Source: JBGQOG01 sp052113705
Lineage (GTDB): Bacteria > Pseudomonadota > Alphaproteobacteria > Rhodobacterales > Rhodobacteraceae
Length of the DNA: 64,000 nucleotides
Direction of reading: 5' to 3'
NCBI RefSeq assembly: GCF_052113705.1
Contig: NZ_JBGQOG010000021.1
Span: 1 to 64,000 of the forward strand
Within the stretch, counting starts at the first letter, position 1; each line of letters starts with the position of its first letter. The position numbers and the translations under genes were made by a program. The notes beneath the pieces are model-generated. The model saw nothing but the letters and a program-made list of their open reading frames with translations, did no database searches and was not told the DNA's origin. Positions 24,364 to 33,507 of the stretch are shown here, one piece after another.

Positions 24364-25215
24364 TTACTGAACCACTTTCCGCGTAAGCTCTTTCTGCGCT
24401 TTAATTTGGTCCATTGTGGCAATCACAACGGCGAGACGCTTGGCATCCGCCGGATGCGTCCCCCAAAACGACAGCTTTCCTTCAGTTGACCGCGCGGTCT
24501 CGTCGCGCGCGAAGAATTGCGCCCCCTTGATTGGATCATAGCCTGCAGCCTCAGCAATCCGGGTGCCCAGCATATCACTTTCCAGCTCATAGGTTTGAGA
24601 GAATGCTGTTTGCCCCACGGCGGCGCCGAGTTGCATATTTCTGTCGACAGCGTTTGGATCGTAATACTGGCCCGCGCTGGCAGCCTGAGCATTTCCATAT
24701 GCGGTCAATGCACCCAGTATCAGCGCCCCGGCCATCGCCTGCTGCTGCTGCTTGATGATGTGCTGGCCAATCAGATGGCCGTATTCGTGTCCCAGTATAA
24801 AGGCCACTTCGTCATCGCTCGCTGCATCCTGAAGGATCGGTACTGAGAAGCGTATGACCGGAGAAGTATTCCCCGACCCGGCATAGGTGAAATAGGCGTT
24901 CCGCTCTGTCATCTCTCGATCAATTTCCAGCTTCACGTTGCAATCCACTGTCCGCGCCTGTGCGAGTTCAGTCTCGCAGAATTGGCGGGCAACGGGTTGG
25001 ATCCGGGCCGCAACTTTGCGAAAGCGGCTTTCACCCGTGCTCGCACTTGCCAAACGGCGGGGCGGAGCCGCCTTGGCTTCGGCAAACATTGCTGTCGCGC
25101 GACCTGCTTCGCTCTCACCGATGCCCGGAAGGGTGTACGTCGTGCCGCATGCGCAAAGCGAAAAGCAGACCCCAAGCGCGGAAAAAGCCCGCGCAACACT
25201 CGAAAACGCCATCAC
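24364..25215 (-). CDS. M48-family zinc metallopeptidase lipoprotein
   Basis: A 283-residue periplasmic peptidase of the M48 (BepA/LoiP-like) group. The leader ends in a lipobox-like LCAC (cysteine 23), so it is probably membrane-anchored. The zinc site HEYGH is at 143-147, with the third ligand in the downstream ELESDMLG helix. Such enzymes act in envelope quality control. It lies on the minus strand behind a separate region from the plasmid early genes; no obvious partner. The ATG at 25215 or 25212 both fit. Confidence 0.88.
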   Translation of the reverse strand: MMAFSSVARAFSALGVCFSLCACGTTYTLPGIGESEAGRATAMFAEAKAAPPRRLASASTGESRFRKVAARIQPVARQFCETELAQARTVDCNVKLEIDREMTERNAYFTYAGSGNTSPVIRFSVPILQDAASDDEVAFILGHEYGHLIGQHIIKQQQQAMAGALILGALTAYGNAQAASAGQYYDPNAVDRNMQLGAAVGQTAFSQTYELESDMLGTRIAEAAGYDPIKGAQFFARDETARSTEGKLSFWGTHPADAKRLAVVIATMDQIKAQKELTRKVVQ

Positions 25216-25455
25216 ATTATTCCTTTGGTGCCGAATTACGGATCGATGTCATAGTCAACCACTGCAAATGATCACGGCCCCGTGATGATGAAAAGGCCAT
25301 TTCCTTGAAAATGCGAAGGGTCCGTAAGACTGCATGTCTTTTCCATCGGCCGGCCCGTGGCGGATCCGTCAGTATGCCGACCGTTGGGAGACGAGTGGCA
25401 TCCTTGTGCCGCTACCGGTTTTGTGGACGGCGGGTTAAGCTAGCGTGGAATAAGC

Positions 25456-25588
25456 CTAGAACTTCATGGGGCTGAGATATCCCAATTTTGAATGCCGCCT
25501 GCGCGGGTTCTGGTAGCGCTCGATGTCGTCGAAGACGTCAGCGGGTGCATCTTCGCCGCTGGGGTAAACCTTATGGGCCGCCAAGAAG
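25456..25588 (-). pseudogene. C-terminal remnant of an IS3-family transposase (OrfB)
   Basis: The reverse strand reads AAHKVYPSGEDAPADVFDDI then ERYQNPRRRHSKLGYLSPMKF and stop, the classic end of an IS3-family OrfB integrase (pattern DYIE-YNP-RRHSKLGYLSP-EFE). The catalytic domain is absent. It lies at the junction between the plasmid backbone and the sugar-catabolism operon. The rest of 25216-25614 shows nothing recognisable. Confidence 0.82.
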
Positions 25589-25614
25589 CGCATGCGCCCT
25601 GACAAGTGCGGAGC

Positions 25615-26628
25615 TCAGCAGTTTTCCGGCATATAGATCCGGATCTCGGTGCTGATCGATTGCGCTGTGCCGGGCATACGGTCGAGCAGTCGCGCCATCG
25701 CCTCGCCCGCCAGACGGACCTCGGTCAGCGGCGCCTGATCGATCACCGCGCTCAGCTTGCGCTGCGCGAGCAGTGCGCGGCGGTTCGGGGTCAGCTCATG
25801 GGTAATGAGGCGGATCTGACCGCTCAGCCCCAGTTCCTCCAGGCAGCGGACCAGCCCGGCACTGCCGACCGAGGCCAGATAGATGCCGCGTAACCCGGGC
25901 CGGTTGCGCAAGGCGCGGCGCAGATGGGCGGCGGGGGCATCCAGCGTTTCGCCGGTTTCCACCACCTCGACCAGCGCGCATTGCGGATGCCAGCGTGCCA
26001 GCGCCGCGCGAAAACCTTCGGCGCGGGCGCGGTGACCGGCAATGTCCAGCCGCCCGGCCATCATCACGATCTCGCCGCCGGCGGGGCCGAGAAACACCCC
26101 CATCAGATCCGCCGCCACCCGGCCCGCCCGGGTGTCGTCCGGCCCGATATAGGCGGCGCGGCCGCTGTCGGGGATGTCGGTTGCCAAAGTCACCACCGGC
26201 AGCTTTCCCGACACCACACGCAGGGCGGCGGCGATCTGCGGTGACTCCGGCGCGCAGAGGATCAGCCCGTCATGCCCCGCCGCCAACTGCCGGATCCGTG
26301 CCGCGGTCTCGGCGGGTTGGTTCGGGTCAAGGTGATGGATCAGCAGTTGCAGGTTCAGCGGCTGATAGAGATCGCGCAACGCCTCGACCCCATCGCGTAG
26401 CAGCGCATGGAACGGATTGCCGGGCGGCTGCATCAGCACCGCCACCCGCAGGGTCCGGGTCGGCTGCAACGCCAGCTTGCGGTCCAGTCCCAGGCTTTGC
26501 GCCGCCGCCAGCACCGCCGCTTCCTTATCCGCGGTGACGCCGCCGCGCCCGTTCACCACCCGGTCCACCGTGGCGATCGAGACCCCGGCGGCCGCGGCGA
26601 TATCGGTCAGTTTTACCTTTTTTGCCAT
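25615..26628 (-). CDS. LacI-family transcriptional regulator
   Basis: A 337-residue repressor with an N-terminal LacI HTH (KLTDIAAAAGVSIATVDRVV then NGRGGVTADKEAAVLAAA) and a periplasmic-binding-protein-like sensor domain. Divergent from the sugar operon, which it presumably controls with a sugar or cyclitol as inducer. Start chosen at 26628, after AAGGAAAACC; a start at 26652 or 26706 is possible. Confidence 0.92.
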   Translation of the reverse strand: MAKKVKLTDIAAAAGVSIATVDRVVNGRGGVTADKEAAVLAAAQSLGLDRKLALQPTRTLRVAVLMQPPGNPFHALLRDGVEALRDLYQPLNLQLLIHHLDPNQPAETAARIRQLAAGHDGLILCAPESPQIAAALRVVSGKLPVVTLATDIPDSGRAAYIGPDDTRAGRVAADLMGVFLGPAGGEIVMMAGRLDIAGHRARAEGFRAALARWHPQCALVEVVETGETLDAPAAHLRRALRNRPGLRGIYLASVGSAGLVRCLEELGLSGQIRLITHELTPNRRALLAQRKLSAVIDQAPLTEVRLAGEAMARLLDRMPGTAQSISTEIRIYMPENC

Positions 26629-26669
26629 GGTTTTCCTTGCCTGTATCGCCATGCTTGAACGTGGGTTCT

Positions 26670-26697
26670 GATGGAAAACCATCAACGAAACCGTTCC
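26670..26697. promoter_or_regulatory. possible LacI-family operators
   Basis: Two adjacent palindromic sites between the divergent genes: GATGG-AAAA-CCATC (26670-26683) and GAAACCGTTCC (26687-26697), the second resembling the GAAAC-GTTTC operators of this family. Likely control point of the operon; the site is inferred from symmetry only. Confidence 0.45.
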
Positions 26698-26771
26698 CGC
26701 CCGCAAGGGCCAGAGCTATCCTGGCGCAGAGGATCAGGTGGCGGCCCGGCCGCACCGGGGAGGATATCAAA

Positions 26772-27734
26772 ATGTCAATCACAGTGACCACAGCGCCCTG
26801 CTGCTGGGGCGTCGATGATGTGCGCAATCCGCATCTGCCGGACTGGCGGCGGGTGCTCGATGAAGCGGCGGCGGCGGGTTATGGCGGGCTGGAACTCGGG
26901 CCCTATGGCTATGTGCCGCTGGATGTGCCGACCGTTTCGCGGGAGTTGGCGGCGCGCGGGCTCTATATCGTGGCGGGCACGATCTTTGACGATCTGGTGG
27001 CGTCCGGAAACCGCGAAAATCTCTTGCGCCAGACCCGCGAGATCTGCGCGCTGATCACCGCCCTGCCGCGGCCGCCGCGCGTACCGGGCCAGCGCTATGA
27101 CGCGCCCTATCTGACGGTGATGGACTGGGGTCACGACGTGCGCGACTTCGCGGCGGGTCATGGCGACCGCGCACCTCGGCTCGACCCGGCCGCCTGGGCA
27201 GGCATGGTGGCGAATATCCGCGCCATTGCCACGGTGGCCCGGGATGAATTTGGCGTGCGCGCAGTGATCCATCCCCATGCCGGGGGCTATATCGAATTTG
27301 CCGATGAGATCGCGCAGATCGCCGCTGATATCCCCGCCGATCTGGCTGGCTTCTGCATCGACACCGGCCATACGCTCTATGCCGGAATGGATCCGCTGGC
27401 GGTGCTCGCGACCTATTGGGACCGCATCGATTACATCCATTTCAAGGATATCGACCGCGCGGTCTTTGACCAGGTGATGGGCGAGACCATCCGGTTCTTC
27501 GAGGCCTGCGCCCAAGGCGTGATGTGCCCGATCGGTCAGGGGGTCATCGACTATCCGGCGATCCATGCTTTCCTGCGCGCCAAGGGTTATGGCGGGTTCA
27601 TCACCGTCGAACAGGAACGCGACCCGCGCAACGCCGGGGGCTCGCTCGCCGATGTGAAACTCTCGCGCGATTATCTGCACTCGGTCGGCTTCGGGCCTGC
27701 CGCTATTTCTGCAAACTCCGAGGTGACAGCATGA
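26772..27734 (+). CDS. sugar-phosphate isomerase/epimerase (IolE-like TIM barrel)
   Basis: A 320-residue xylose-isomerase-like TIM barrel, with TAPCCWGVDDVRNPHLPDWR at the start (like IolE/2-keto-myo-inositol dehydratase) and metal-site regions VIHPHAGGYIEFADEI, AGFCIDTGHTLYAGMDP and YIHFKDIDRAVFD. First gene of the operon, with GGGGAGG ribosome site. Probably isomerises or dehydrates a keto-inositol or related sugar. It overlaps the next gene by ATGA. Confidence 0.85.
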   Translation: MSITVTTAPCCWGVDDVRNPHLPDWRRVLDEAAAAGYGGLELGPYGYVPLDVPTVSRELAARGLYIVAGTIFDDLVASGNRENLLRQTREICALITALPRPPRVPGQRYDAPYLTVMDWGHDVRDFAAGHGDRAPRLDPAAWAGMVANIRAIATVARDEFGVRAVIHPHAGGYIEFADEIAQIAADIPADLAGFCIDTGHTLYAGMDPLAVLATYWDRIDYIHFKDIDRAVFDQVMGETIRFFEACAQGVMCPIGQGVIDYPAIHAFLRAKGYGGFITVEQERDPRNAGGSLADVKLSRDYLHSVGFGPAAISANSEVTA

Positions 27735-28903
27735 TCCATGGTGACCGTCTGACGAAATCCACCCTGCGCTGGGGCATGGTTGGCGGCGGCAAGGGCAGCC
27801 AGATCGGCTATATCCACCGCTCGGCCGCGACCCGTGACCGCTATTTCGAGCTGGTCGCCGGGGCCTTTGACCTCGATCCGGCGCGCGGCCGGGCCTTCGG
27901 CGCAGAGCTGGGCCTTAATCCCGCGCGCTGCTATCCGACCTATGTCGAGATGTTCGCCGCCGAAGCTGCCCGCGCCGACGGTATCCGCGCGGTGTCGATT
28001 GCCACGCCGAACAACACCCATTACGCCATCACCAAGGCGGCGCTGGAGGCCGGGATCCATGTGGTCTGCGAAAAGCCGCTGACCTTCACCACTGCCGAGG
28101 CGCTGGAGTTGCAGGCGCTGGCCGCGGCGCGTGGGCTGATTGTCGGCGTGACCTACGGCTATTCCGGGCATCAGATGATCGAAGAGGCCGCCCGGCTTGT
28201 CGCCGAGGGCGTGCTGGGCGAGATCCGGCTGGTGAACCTGCAATTTGCCCATGGCTTCCACAATGAGGCGGTGGAGCTGGCCAATCCGGCGACGCGCTGG
28301 CGGGTCGATCCGAAATTCGCCGGGCCGTCCTATGTGCTGGGCGATATCGGCACGCATCCGCTTTATCTCTCCGAGGTGATCTGCCCCGATCTGAAGATCA
28401 AACGCCTGCTTTGCGCGCGGCAAAGCTTCATCGCCTCGCGCGCGCCGCTCGAAGATAATGCGATGACGCTGATGGAATATGAGGGCGGCGCCTTTGGCAC
28501 GGTCTGGTCCTCGGCGATCAATGCCGGGTCGATGCATGGCCAGAAGGTGCGGATCGTTGGCGCCCGCGCCTCGCTGGAATGGTGGGATGAACAGCCGAAC
28601 CAGTTGCGGCTGGAGGTGCAGGGCGAGCCGGTGAAGATCCTCGAGCGCGGTATGGGCTATCTCAACCCGGCGAGCCTTGCCGATGACCGCATCGGCGGCG
28701 GCCACCCCGAGGGCCTGTTCGAGGCCTGGGCCAATCTCTACTACCGCTTCGCCCTCGCGATGGAGGCACAGGACGCGGGCAGCCCGGAACGGGTGGCGGG
28801 GCTGCGCTATCCGGGGATCGAGGCCGGAGTCGAGGGCGTGCGCTGGGTGGAGAATTGCGTGCGTTCTGCCGATCAGGGCGGGGTCTGGGTCGATTACGCC
28901 TGA
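27731..28903 (+). CDS. Gfo/Idh/MocA-family oxidoreductase
   Basis: A 390-residue NAD(P)-dependent dehydrogenase. Rossmann fold at the start (WGMVGGGKGSQIGYIHRSAA), the EKP motif in GIHVVCEKPLTFTTAEALEL, and a C-terminal alpha/beta substrate domain with GDIGTHPLYLSEV supplying the likely catalytic Asp and His. Family members oxidise sugars, inositols or their derivatives. It is translationally coupled to the IolE-like gene, so the pair probably catalyses consecutive steps. Confidence 0.9.
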   Translation: MIHGDRLTKSTLRWGMVGGGKGSQIGYIHRSAATRDRYFELVAGAFDLDPARGRAFGAELGLNPARCYPTYVEMFAAEAARADGIRAVSIATPNNTHYAITKAALEAGIHVVCEKPLTFTTAEALELQALAAARGLIVGVTYGYSGHQMIEEAARLVAEGVLGEIRLVNLQFAHGFHNEAVELANPATRWRVDPKFAGPSYVLGDIGTHPLYLSEVICPDLKIKRLLCARQSFIASRAPLEDNAMTLMEYEGGAFGTVWSSAINAGSMHGQKVRIVGARASLEWWDEQPNQLRLEVQGEPVKILERGMGYLNPASLADDRIGGGHPEGLFEAWANLYYRFALAMEAQDAGSPERVAGLRYPGIEAGVEGVRWVENCVRSADQGGVWVDYA

Positions 28904-28973
28904 CCCCGCGCGCGACAGGATCGGTCAGCCGGGGCGCGTCGCCCCGGCGCCGTGCATTGAGGGAGGAAGTTAG

Positions 28974-29894
28974 TTGAAATCATTGTTGTTGGGCACGGCA
29001 CTGGCCGTGATTGCGCTGCCTGCTCTGGCGGATACCCGGATCGGTGTGGCGATGACCTCGTTCGACAATCCGTTCCTGACCATCCTGCTGGACGGGATCA
29101 AGGCCGAGGCGGCAGGTCATGACGGGCTTGAGCTGGTGCTGGAGGATGCACAGCTTGATGTCGCGCGGCAGATGAACCAGGTGCAGAACTTTATCGCCAA
29201 TGGCGTCGATGCGATCATCGTCAATGCGGTGGATGGCTCGGCGACCCCGGCGATGACCGCGCTGGCGCTGGAGGCGGGGATCCCGCTGGTCTACGTGAAC
29301 CACCCGCCGGCCGAGGAAAAGGCGATGCCCGCCGGCACCGCCTTTGTCGGCTCGAACGAGGTCGACAGCGGCACGATGCAAACTCAGGCGGTCTGCGCGA
29401 TGTTGGGCGGCCAGGGCAAGGTGCTGGTGCTGATGGGGCCGCTGGAGAACGAGGCCTCTCTGGTCCGGACCAAGGATATCGAGGATGTCATCGCCACGCC
29501 GGACTGCGCGGGCCTGCAGATCGTCGACAAACAGGTTGGCAACTGGAACCGGACGCAGGGCGCGGATCTGACGACCAACTGGGTGACCTCGGGTGTCGAA
29601 TTTGACGCGATCATCGCCAATAACGACGAAATGGCGATCGGCGCGATTCAGGCGCTGAAATCCGCGGGCCGGGCCATGGACAGCGTGGTGGTGGCCGGGA
29701 TCGATGCGACGCCGGATGGTCTGGCGGCGATGGCGGCCGGGGATCTGGATGTGACCGTGTTCCAGAACGCCACCAAACAGGGCGCCGTGGCCCTACAAAG
29801 CGCCCTTGCCATGGCCGGGGGCGAGACCGTGCCGGGCACCATCTGGGTGCCCTTCGAGCCGGTGACCGCGGCGAATATCCACGATTATCAGTGA
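28974..29894 (+). CDS. periplasmic sugar-binding protein of an ABC transporter
   Basis: A 306-residue Peripla_BP_4-type (ribose/inositol) binding protein. Signal peptide ends ALPALA before DTRIGVAMTSFDNPFLTIL. The start is TTG, eight bases after GGGAGGAAG. Hinge and binding segments such as GVDAIIVNAVDGSATPAMTA and VVVAGIDATPDGLAAM are typical. No ATPase or permease gene is nearby, so its transporter must be elsewhere or the operon has lost it. A broken, slightly diverged copy of its 3' half lies at 334-767. Confidence 0.92.
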   Translation: MKSLLLGTALAVIALPALADTRIGVAMTSFDNPFLTILLDGIKAEAAGHDGLELVLEDAQLDVARQMNQVQNFIANGVDAIIVNAVDGSATPAMTALALEAGIPLVYVNHPPAEEKAMPAGTAFVGSNEVDSGTMQTQAVCAMLGGQGKVLVLMGPLENEASLVRTKDIEDVIATPDCAGLQIVDKQVGNWNRTQGADLTTNWVTSGVEFDAIIANNDEMAIGAIQALKSAGRAMDSVVVAGIDATPDGLAAMAAGDLDVTVFQNATKQGAVALQSALAMAGGETVPGTIWVPFEPVTAANIHDYQ

Positions 29895-29939
29895 ACCGAT
29901 GCGGGCACCGCGCCCGCATCCCTTAGGGAGGAGACCCTG

Positions 29940-30845
29940 ATGCGCATAGCCATCGACCCGTTCATGCACCGGCACCTGCCGTTGGAAGAGCTGCCCTACA
30001 AGGTGAAGGAACTTGGCTTCGACTGGATCGAAATGAGCCCGCGCGGCGATTTTCTGGAATGGTTCAAGGCGCCGCGGGTGTTCCCGGACCGGCTCCAGAG
30101 CTTCAAGAAGGCGCTGAAAGGGGCCGAAGTCGGCATTGCCAGCCTGCTGCCGATGTACCGCTGGGCCTCGAATGACGAGACCGAGCGGCAGGCGGCGGTC
30201 AAGCATTGGAAACGCGCGATCGAGATTGCCGTCGAGCTGGGTGTTGACACGATGAACTCGGAATTCGGCCGCGGTCCGCATCCGGACAAGGGCTCGTGCT
30301 ATTGCTGCCATACCGGCTCGATGATCGAAGCCTGCGAGGATGCCTGGTGGCGCTCGATGGAAGAGCTGGTGCCGATTTTCGAGCGCGAGGGGATCCAGTT
30401 GAACGTCGAACCCCACCCCGAGGATTGGTGCGAGACGCTGCAACCGGCGCTCGACATCATCCGCACGGTGAATTCGAAGAATGTGAAATTCCTCTATTGC
30501 GCGCCGCATACCTTCTATTTCGGCGATGACACCAAGGCGATGCTGCGCGAGGCCAAGGATGTGCTGGCGCATGTGCATGTCGGCGATACGTTCAACCACA
30601 AGGCCAGCTCGGGGCTGCGTTATATCCTGAACCCGCCGGGCACACAGGCGCGGGTGCATCAGCATCTGAACATCGGTCAGGGTGAAGTGCCATGGGACGA
30701 TTTCTTCGGCACGCTGGCCGAGATTGGCTTTGACGGCATCATGACCGCCTGTGTCTTTGCCTGGGAAGACAAGGCCGATCAGTCGGGCAAATTCATGCGC
30801 GCCGAAATGCAGCGCTATATCGATCAGAATTGGCCGAAGCGTTGA
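29940..30845 (+). CDS. iolH: IolH-like sugar-phosphate isomerase/epimerase
   Basis: A 301-residue TIM-barrel protein. Segments RQAAVKHWKRAIEIAVELGV, SMEELVPIFEREGIQLNVE, LYCAPHTFYFGDD and GLRYILNPPGTQARVHQHLN plus IGQGEVPWDDFF closely follow the pattern of IolH proteins of inositol catabolism. Its precise reaction is unsettled in the family. It completes a unit of dehydratase, dehydrogenase, binding protein and isomerase that looks like a cyclitol or inositol pathway. Ribosome site GGGAGGAGA. A 68-bp copy of its start lies at 813-880. Confidence 0.85.
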   Translation: MRIAIDPFMHRHLPLEELPYKVKELGFDWIEMSPRGDFLEWFKAPRVFPDRLQSFKKALKGAEVGIASLLPMYRWASNDETERQAAVKHWKRAIEIAVELGVDTMNSEFGRGPHPDKGSCYCCHTGSMIEACEDAWWRSMEELVPIFEREGIQLNVEPHPEDWCETLQPALDIIRTVNSKNVKFLYCAPHTFYFGDDTKAMLREAKDVLAHVHVGDTFNHKASSGLRYILNPPGTQARVHQHLNIGQGEVPWDDFFGTLAEIGFDGIMTACVFAWEDKADQSGKFMRAEMQRYIDQNWPKR

Positions 30846-31191
30846 GATTGGACCTTGGCCTGCGCCCCGAGAATGGGCTCGAGCCAAGGGCGGTAGTGCA
30901 GAATTCGCCGTTGCAGCCTATGCGCGAGGCTCGGGCAGCCTCCCGACCTTTGCGACCACGATCGGGGTGAGCGCTGCGCCCCGTAGCAGCAGGTCGGCAT
31001 GATGTTATGTCGGCAGATGCCAACCCCACGGCAATTAGACTGATGCCGCGCCCGTTCGCGCCTTGCAGCGACATTCTAGCGGTCTGCAACATGTGGCGCG
31101 AAGGGCGGCAAGCGGTCTGTTGGCGGTGCGGCATCGAGCTAGAAAAAACCAAAAAAATAGCCACTCGCGCAATACGCATCGAAAGGCAGCG
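30846..31191. other. intergenic region, nothing recognised
   Basis: About 345 bp between the inositol-type operon and the PIN-domain gene (transcribed toward it). No clear terminator, no gene family and no IS end were seen; short reading frames here have no ribosome site. Confidence 0.4.
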
Positions 31192-31713
31192 CTAAGCTCG
31201 CCGGAACAGAGCAAGCCGCCGCGCCAGCTGCGGTGCGGGAAGCCGCACGGTCGGATCGTCACGCCAGAGTTCTAGCGCCGCCGCCAAGATGTCGTCGCCG
31301 CAGAGTGCCAACCGCTTGAGTTCATCGATCACCCATAGCACACCATGCACGCGGCGACCGTCATCCGCCGCCACGCCGCGCAAGAGCCCGTCCCCGGTCA
31401 AGAGGATCGCGCCATCGTGGCAGCGTGTCGTGACGAGGCAGAAGCAGTCATTGGCAGAAAGCTTCGGGATGGTGGCCTTAACCGCGAAGGCCTCGGCCAC
31501 CCGTTCGGGCGGCAAATCGAAGATCGCGATTCCGGCATCCAGCACCGCCCATTCCTGTGGGGTGAACCGGATCAGTTCGGATTCCCGAACGGGTAAGGGG
31601 ATCACCAGCCGGTAGGGGAGCCGCACCAGCAGATGCAGAAGCCGCGCTTTGCGAAGGTCGATGAGACAGGAAGCGTCATTGACGACGACGATGGGAGTTT
31701 CGTTCTGGGTCAC
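31192..31713 (-). CDS. PIN-domain protein, likely toxin-type nuclease
   Basis: A 173-residue PIN-like protein. The N-terminal VVVNDASCLIDLRKARLL carries the first acidic residue (Asp 13), and SANDCFCLVTTRCHDGAILL then TGDGLLRGVA carries the later acidic cluster of the RNase fold. Its start overlaps the stop of the XRE-ImmA gene (ATGA), so they are made together. PIN proteins paired with XRE/ImmA-IrrE partners are found as toxin-antitoxin-like modules. Confidence 0.8.
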   Translation of the reverse strand: MTQNETPIVVVNDASCLIDLRKARLLHLLVRLPYRLVIPLPVRESELIRFTPQEWAVLDAGIAIFDLPPERVAEAFAVKATIPKLSANDCFCLVTTRCHDGAILLTGDGLLRGVAADDGRRVHGVLWVIDELKRLALCGDDILAAALELWRDDPTVRLPAPQLARRLALFRRA

Positions 31714-32795
31714 TGGTCACGCGGCCCCCGCATTTCTTCCTCGATCTTGGCGAGGGGAACCTTGAGAAGCTGCGCCGCGCGCACAGGCGAAATCATCTCT
31801 TCGGCGAGCGCCCGATAGACCAGCCGCTCAAAGCGGAGCGGTTTCTCGAATGCGCCGAGACCCTGCCCGTCTTCAATCGGAGAAGGCTCACCGGTTCGCC
31901 AGGCGCGGGCATAGGTGCGGAACGCATAATCGACGATCGCTTCCGGCAGCAATCCGACATCACGCAATCGCATCAACATGGCTGCCGCCGACATCCCGTA
32001 GAACCGCTTCAGCCGGATCAGCTCGTGATAGGTGATCCCGTGCCGACCTTCGCCGACTTCTTTGCGCAGATGATCGGCGGGCGCGAGGAAGGCTCCCGCG
32101 AAGCGGTGCATCGCCTTTTCGAGCTTCATGCTGGCCGGATTGGCCACGTCCTTGATGACACGATGCGCCAGCTCGTGCGCGAGGTTGAATCGCTTGCGCT
32201 CGATATTGGTGCGGCTTGAGATCACCACAACTTCAGTATCTGGCTTGCCGCCGGTGCGCTTCACGGCACAGGCCAGCCCATCGAACCGCTCCGGAAGGTC
32301 CGCCTCGATCACCTTGACCCCCTTCTTTTCAAGAAGATCGGTGATGCTGGGGATAGGATCGTTTCCGAGCTCCCATTTGCGCCGCAACTCCCGTGCCTTG
32401 TGTTCGATTTCGTCGGGCGAGCCTACGGCATCGCACCGAACCTCCACGAACGGATCGGCAGTCTCTTCGAGGCCGAGAATGTCTTCGACGGCGAGGTAGT
32501 CTTCCAGCTTCTCGATCACGAGAGCTTCGGCATGGGCGCGGTCCTTGGCCGAGGTTCCGGAATGCTTCCGAAACTCGACGCCGGACAATTCCGCGACCTG
32601 GCCACTCATCAGAAAGTCGAGCGATACGCCGAGGGCTTTGCCAAGGCCGACGAGGACCGAAGAGGAGGGCATCATCTTGCCGCCCTCGTATTTGCTGATC
32701 GCTTGGGCGGAAACGGGCGGGGAGACGCGTTCCGACAGGGCTTGCAACGACAGTCCCGCCCTCTTTCTTGCCAGCTTCAGCCGATCCGCGAACAT
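31710..32795 (-). CDS. XRE-family regulator fused to ImmA/IrrE metallopeptidase
   Basis: A 361-residue two-domain protein. The XRE HTH (MFADRLKLARKRAGLSLQAL, PPVSAQAISKYEGGK) is followed by an ImmA/IrrE-type domain with HELAH at 207-211 (FNLAHELAHRVIKD). Relatives cleave a repressor in response to DNA damage or act as antitoxins. Here it is the first gene of a two-gene unit with the PIN protein and is divergent from a row of small genes, with an AT-rich gap between (32796-32900). Confidence 0.9.
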   Translation of the reverse strand: MFADRLKLARKRAGLSLQALSERVSPPVSAQAISKYEGGKMMPSSSVLVGLGKALGVSLDFLMSGQVAELSGVEFRKHSGTSAKDRAHAEALVIEKLEDYLAVEDILGLEETADPFVEVRCDAVGSPDEIEHKARELRRKWELGNDPIPSITDLLEKKGVKVIEADLPERFDGLACAVKRTGGKPDTEVVVISSRTNIERKRFNLAHELAHRVIKDVANPASMKLEKAMHRFAGAFLAPADHLRKEVGEGRHGITYHELIRLKRFYGMSAAAMLMRLRDVGLLPEAIVDYAFRTYARAWRTGEPSPIEDGQGLGAFEKPLRFERLVYRALAEEMISPVRAAQLLKVPLAKIEEEMRGPRDQ

Positions 32796-32900
32796 GCCAT
32801 CTCTCCCTTTGGCTTGTTGGTTGATAAACGCATTTTCTTATGATATATATAAACACCAAGTTGCAAAATTGTCAACCGAAATCAACACATGAGGTCCGAA
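32796..32900. promoter_or_regulatory. AT-rich divergent promoter region
   Basis: A strongly AT-rich gap, e.g. TTCTTATGATATATATAAAC near 32834-32853, between the XRE-ImmA gene and the DUF2188 gene. It should carry promoters for both directions and the operator of the XRE protein. No exact operator could be fixed. Confidence 0.5.
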
Positions 32901-33125
32901 ATGTCTAAGAAAAATCAGCATGTTGTGCCGCATCAGAGCGGTTGGGCAGTGAAGGGGGCAGGCAATGAGCGTGCGTCTTCCGTCCACGGCACGCAGCGTG
33001 AGGCCATAGCGGCCGCGCGTGAAACCGCCATGCGCCAGGGCAGCGAGATGCTGATCCATGGCGAGAACGGCCGCATCCGCGAACGCAACACCTACGGGGC
33101 GGACCCCTTCCCGCCGAAGGGCTAA
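32901..33125 (+). CDS. DUF2188 domain protein
   Basis: A 74-residue protein: HVVPHQSGWAVKGAGNERAS then HGTQREAIAAARETAMRQGS EMLIHGENGRIRERNTYG. This is the DUF2188 pattern (H-VP-GWAVK-G, A-ARE, E--VHG-DG-I). Unknown function, often next to restriction or stress genes. GAGG eight bases upstream. First gene of a plus-strand trio. Confidence 0.85.
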   Translation: MSKKNQHVVPHQSGWAVKGAGNERASSVHGTQREAIAAARETAMRQGSEMLIHGENGRIRERNTYGADPFPPKG

Positions 33126-33138
33126 GGAGCACTAACCG

Positions 33139-33345
33139 ATGAAGTTCGAGATGAAGATCAACGGCCGCAAGGTCACGTCGGCCAGCCAGATCGAGTGCGA
33201 GCTGACGAAGGCGGCGAAGCACGCCGTCGAAGAGAGCATCCGCAAGGCGGCAGGGCCGGGCGTCCGGATCAAGAAGACGCGCGAGGGCTACATCGCAGAA
33301 GGTTCGCCGGATCAGATCGACCGGTTGACCCGTCGTCTTCGCTGA
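33139..33345 (+). CDS. small hypothetical protein
   Basis: A 68-residue basic protein (KFEMKINGRKVTSASQIECE, then AKHAVEESIRKAAGPGVRIK). Good ribosome site AAGGAGCACTAACCG. Thirteen bases behind the DUF2188 stop, so co-transcribed, and followed by a strong terminator. No family recognised; size and beta-alpha pattern suggest a small RNA- or protein-binding domain. Confidence 0.7.
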   Translation: MKFEMKINGRKVTSASQIECELTKAAKHAVEESIRKAAGPGVRIKKTREGYIAEGSPDQIDRLTRRLR

Positions 33346-33379
33346 GTGCGTCAAGATATGGTGGCAATAACACAGAAAC

Positions 33380-33415
33380 CCCCGCTACACTTTGTGTAAC
33401 GGGGCCGGTTTTGTT
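33380..33415 (+). terminator. intrinsic terminator
   Basis: CCCCGCTACAC (33380-33390), loop TTT, GTGTAACGGGG (33394-33404), one mismatch, then CCGGTTTTGTT. Ends the DUF2188/small-protein unit. Confidence 0.75.
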
Positions 33416-33507
33416 AAGATTGAGCCGCAAGGGCCGAGTCTTTGGCTCTTCCGTTCAGGGAAGAGAACGGAGCGCGACTTTCTTGGTTCGTTCCAGGAGG
33501 AGTAACT

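Noticed and set aside
31007..31195. 62-codon plus-strand frame in the gap before the PIN gene
   Set aside because: Has a CWRCGIE segment but no ribosome site and no homologous pattern recognised.
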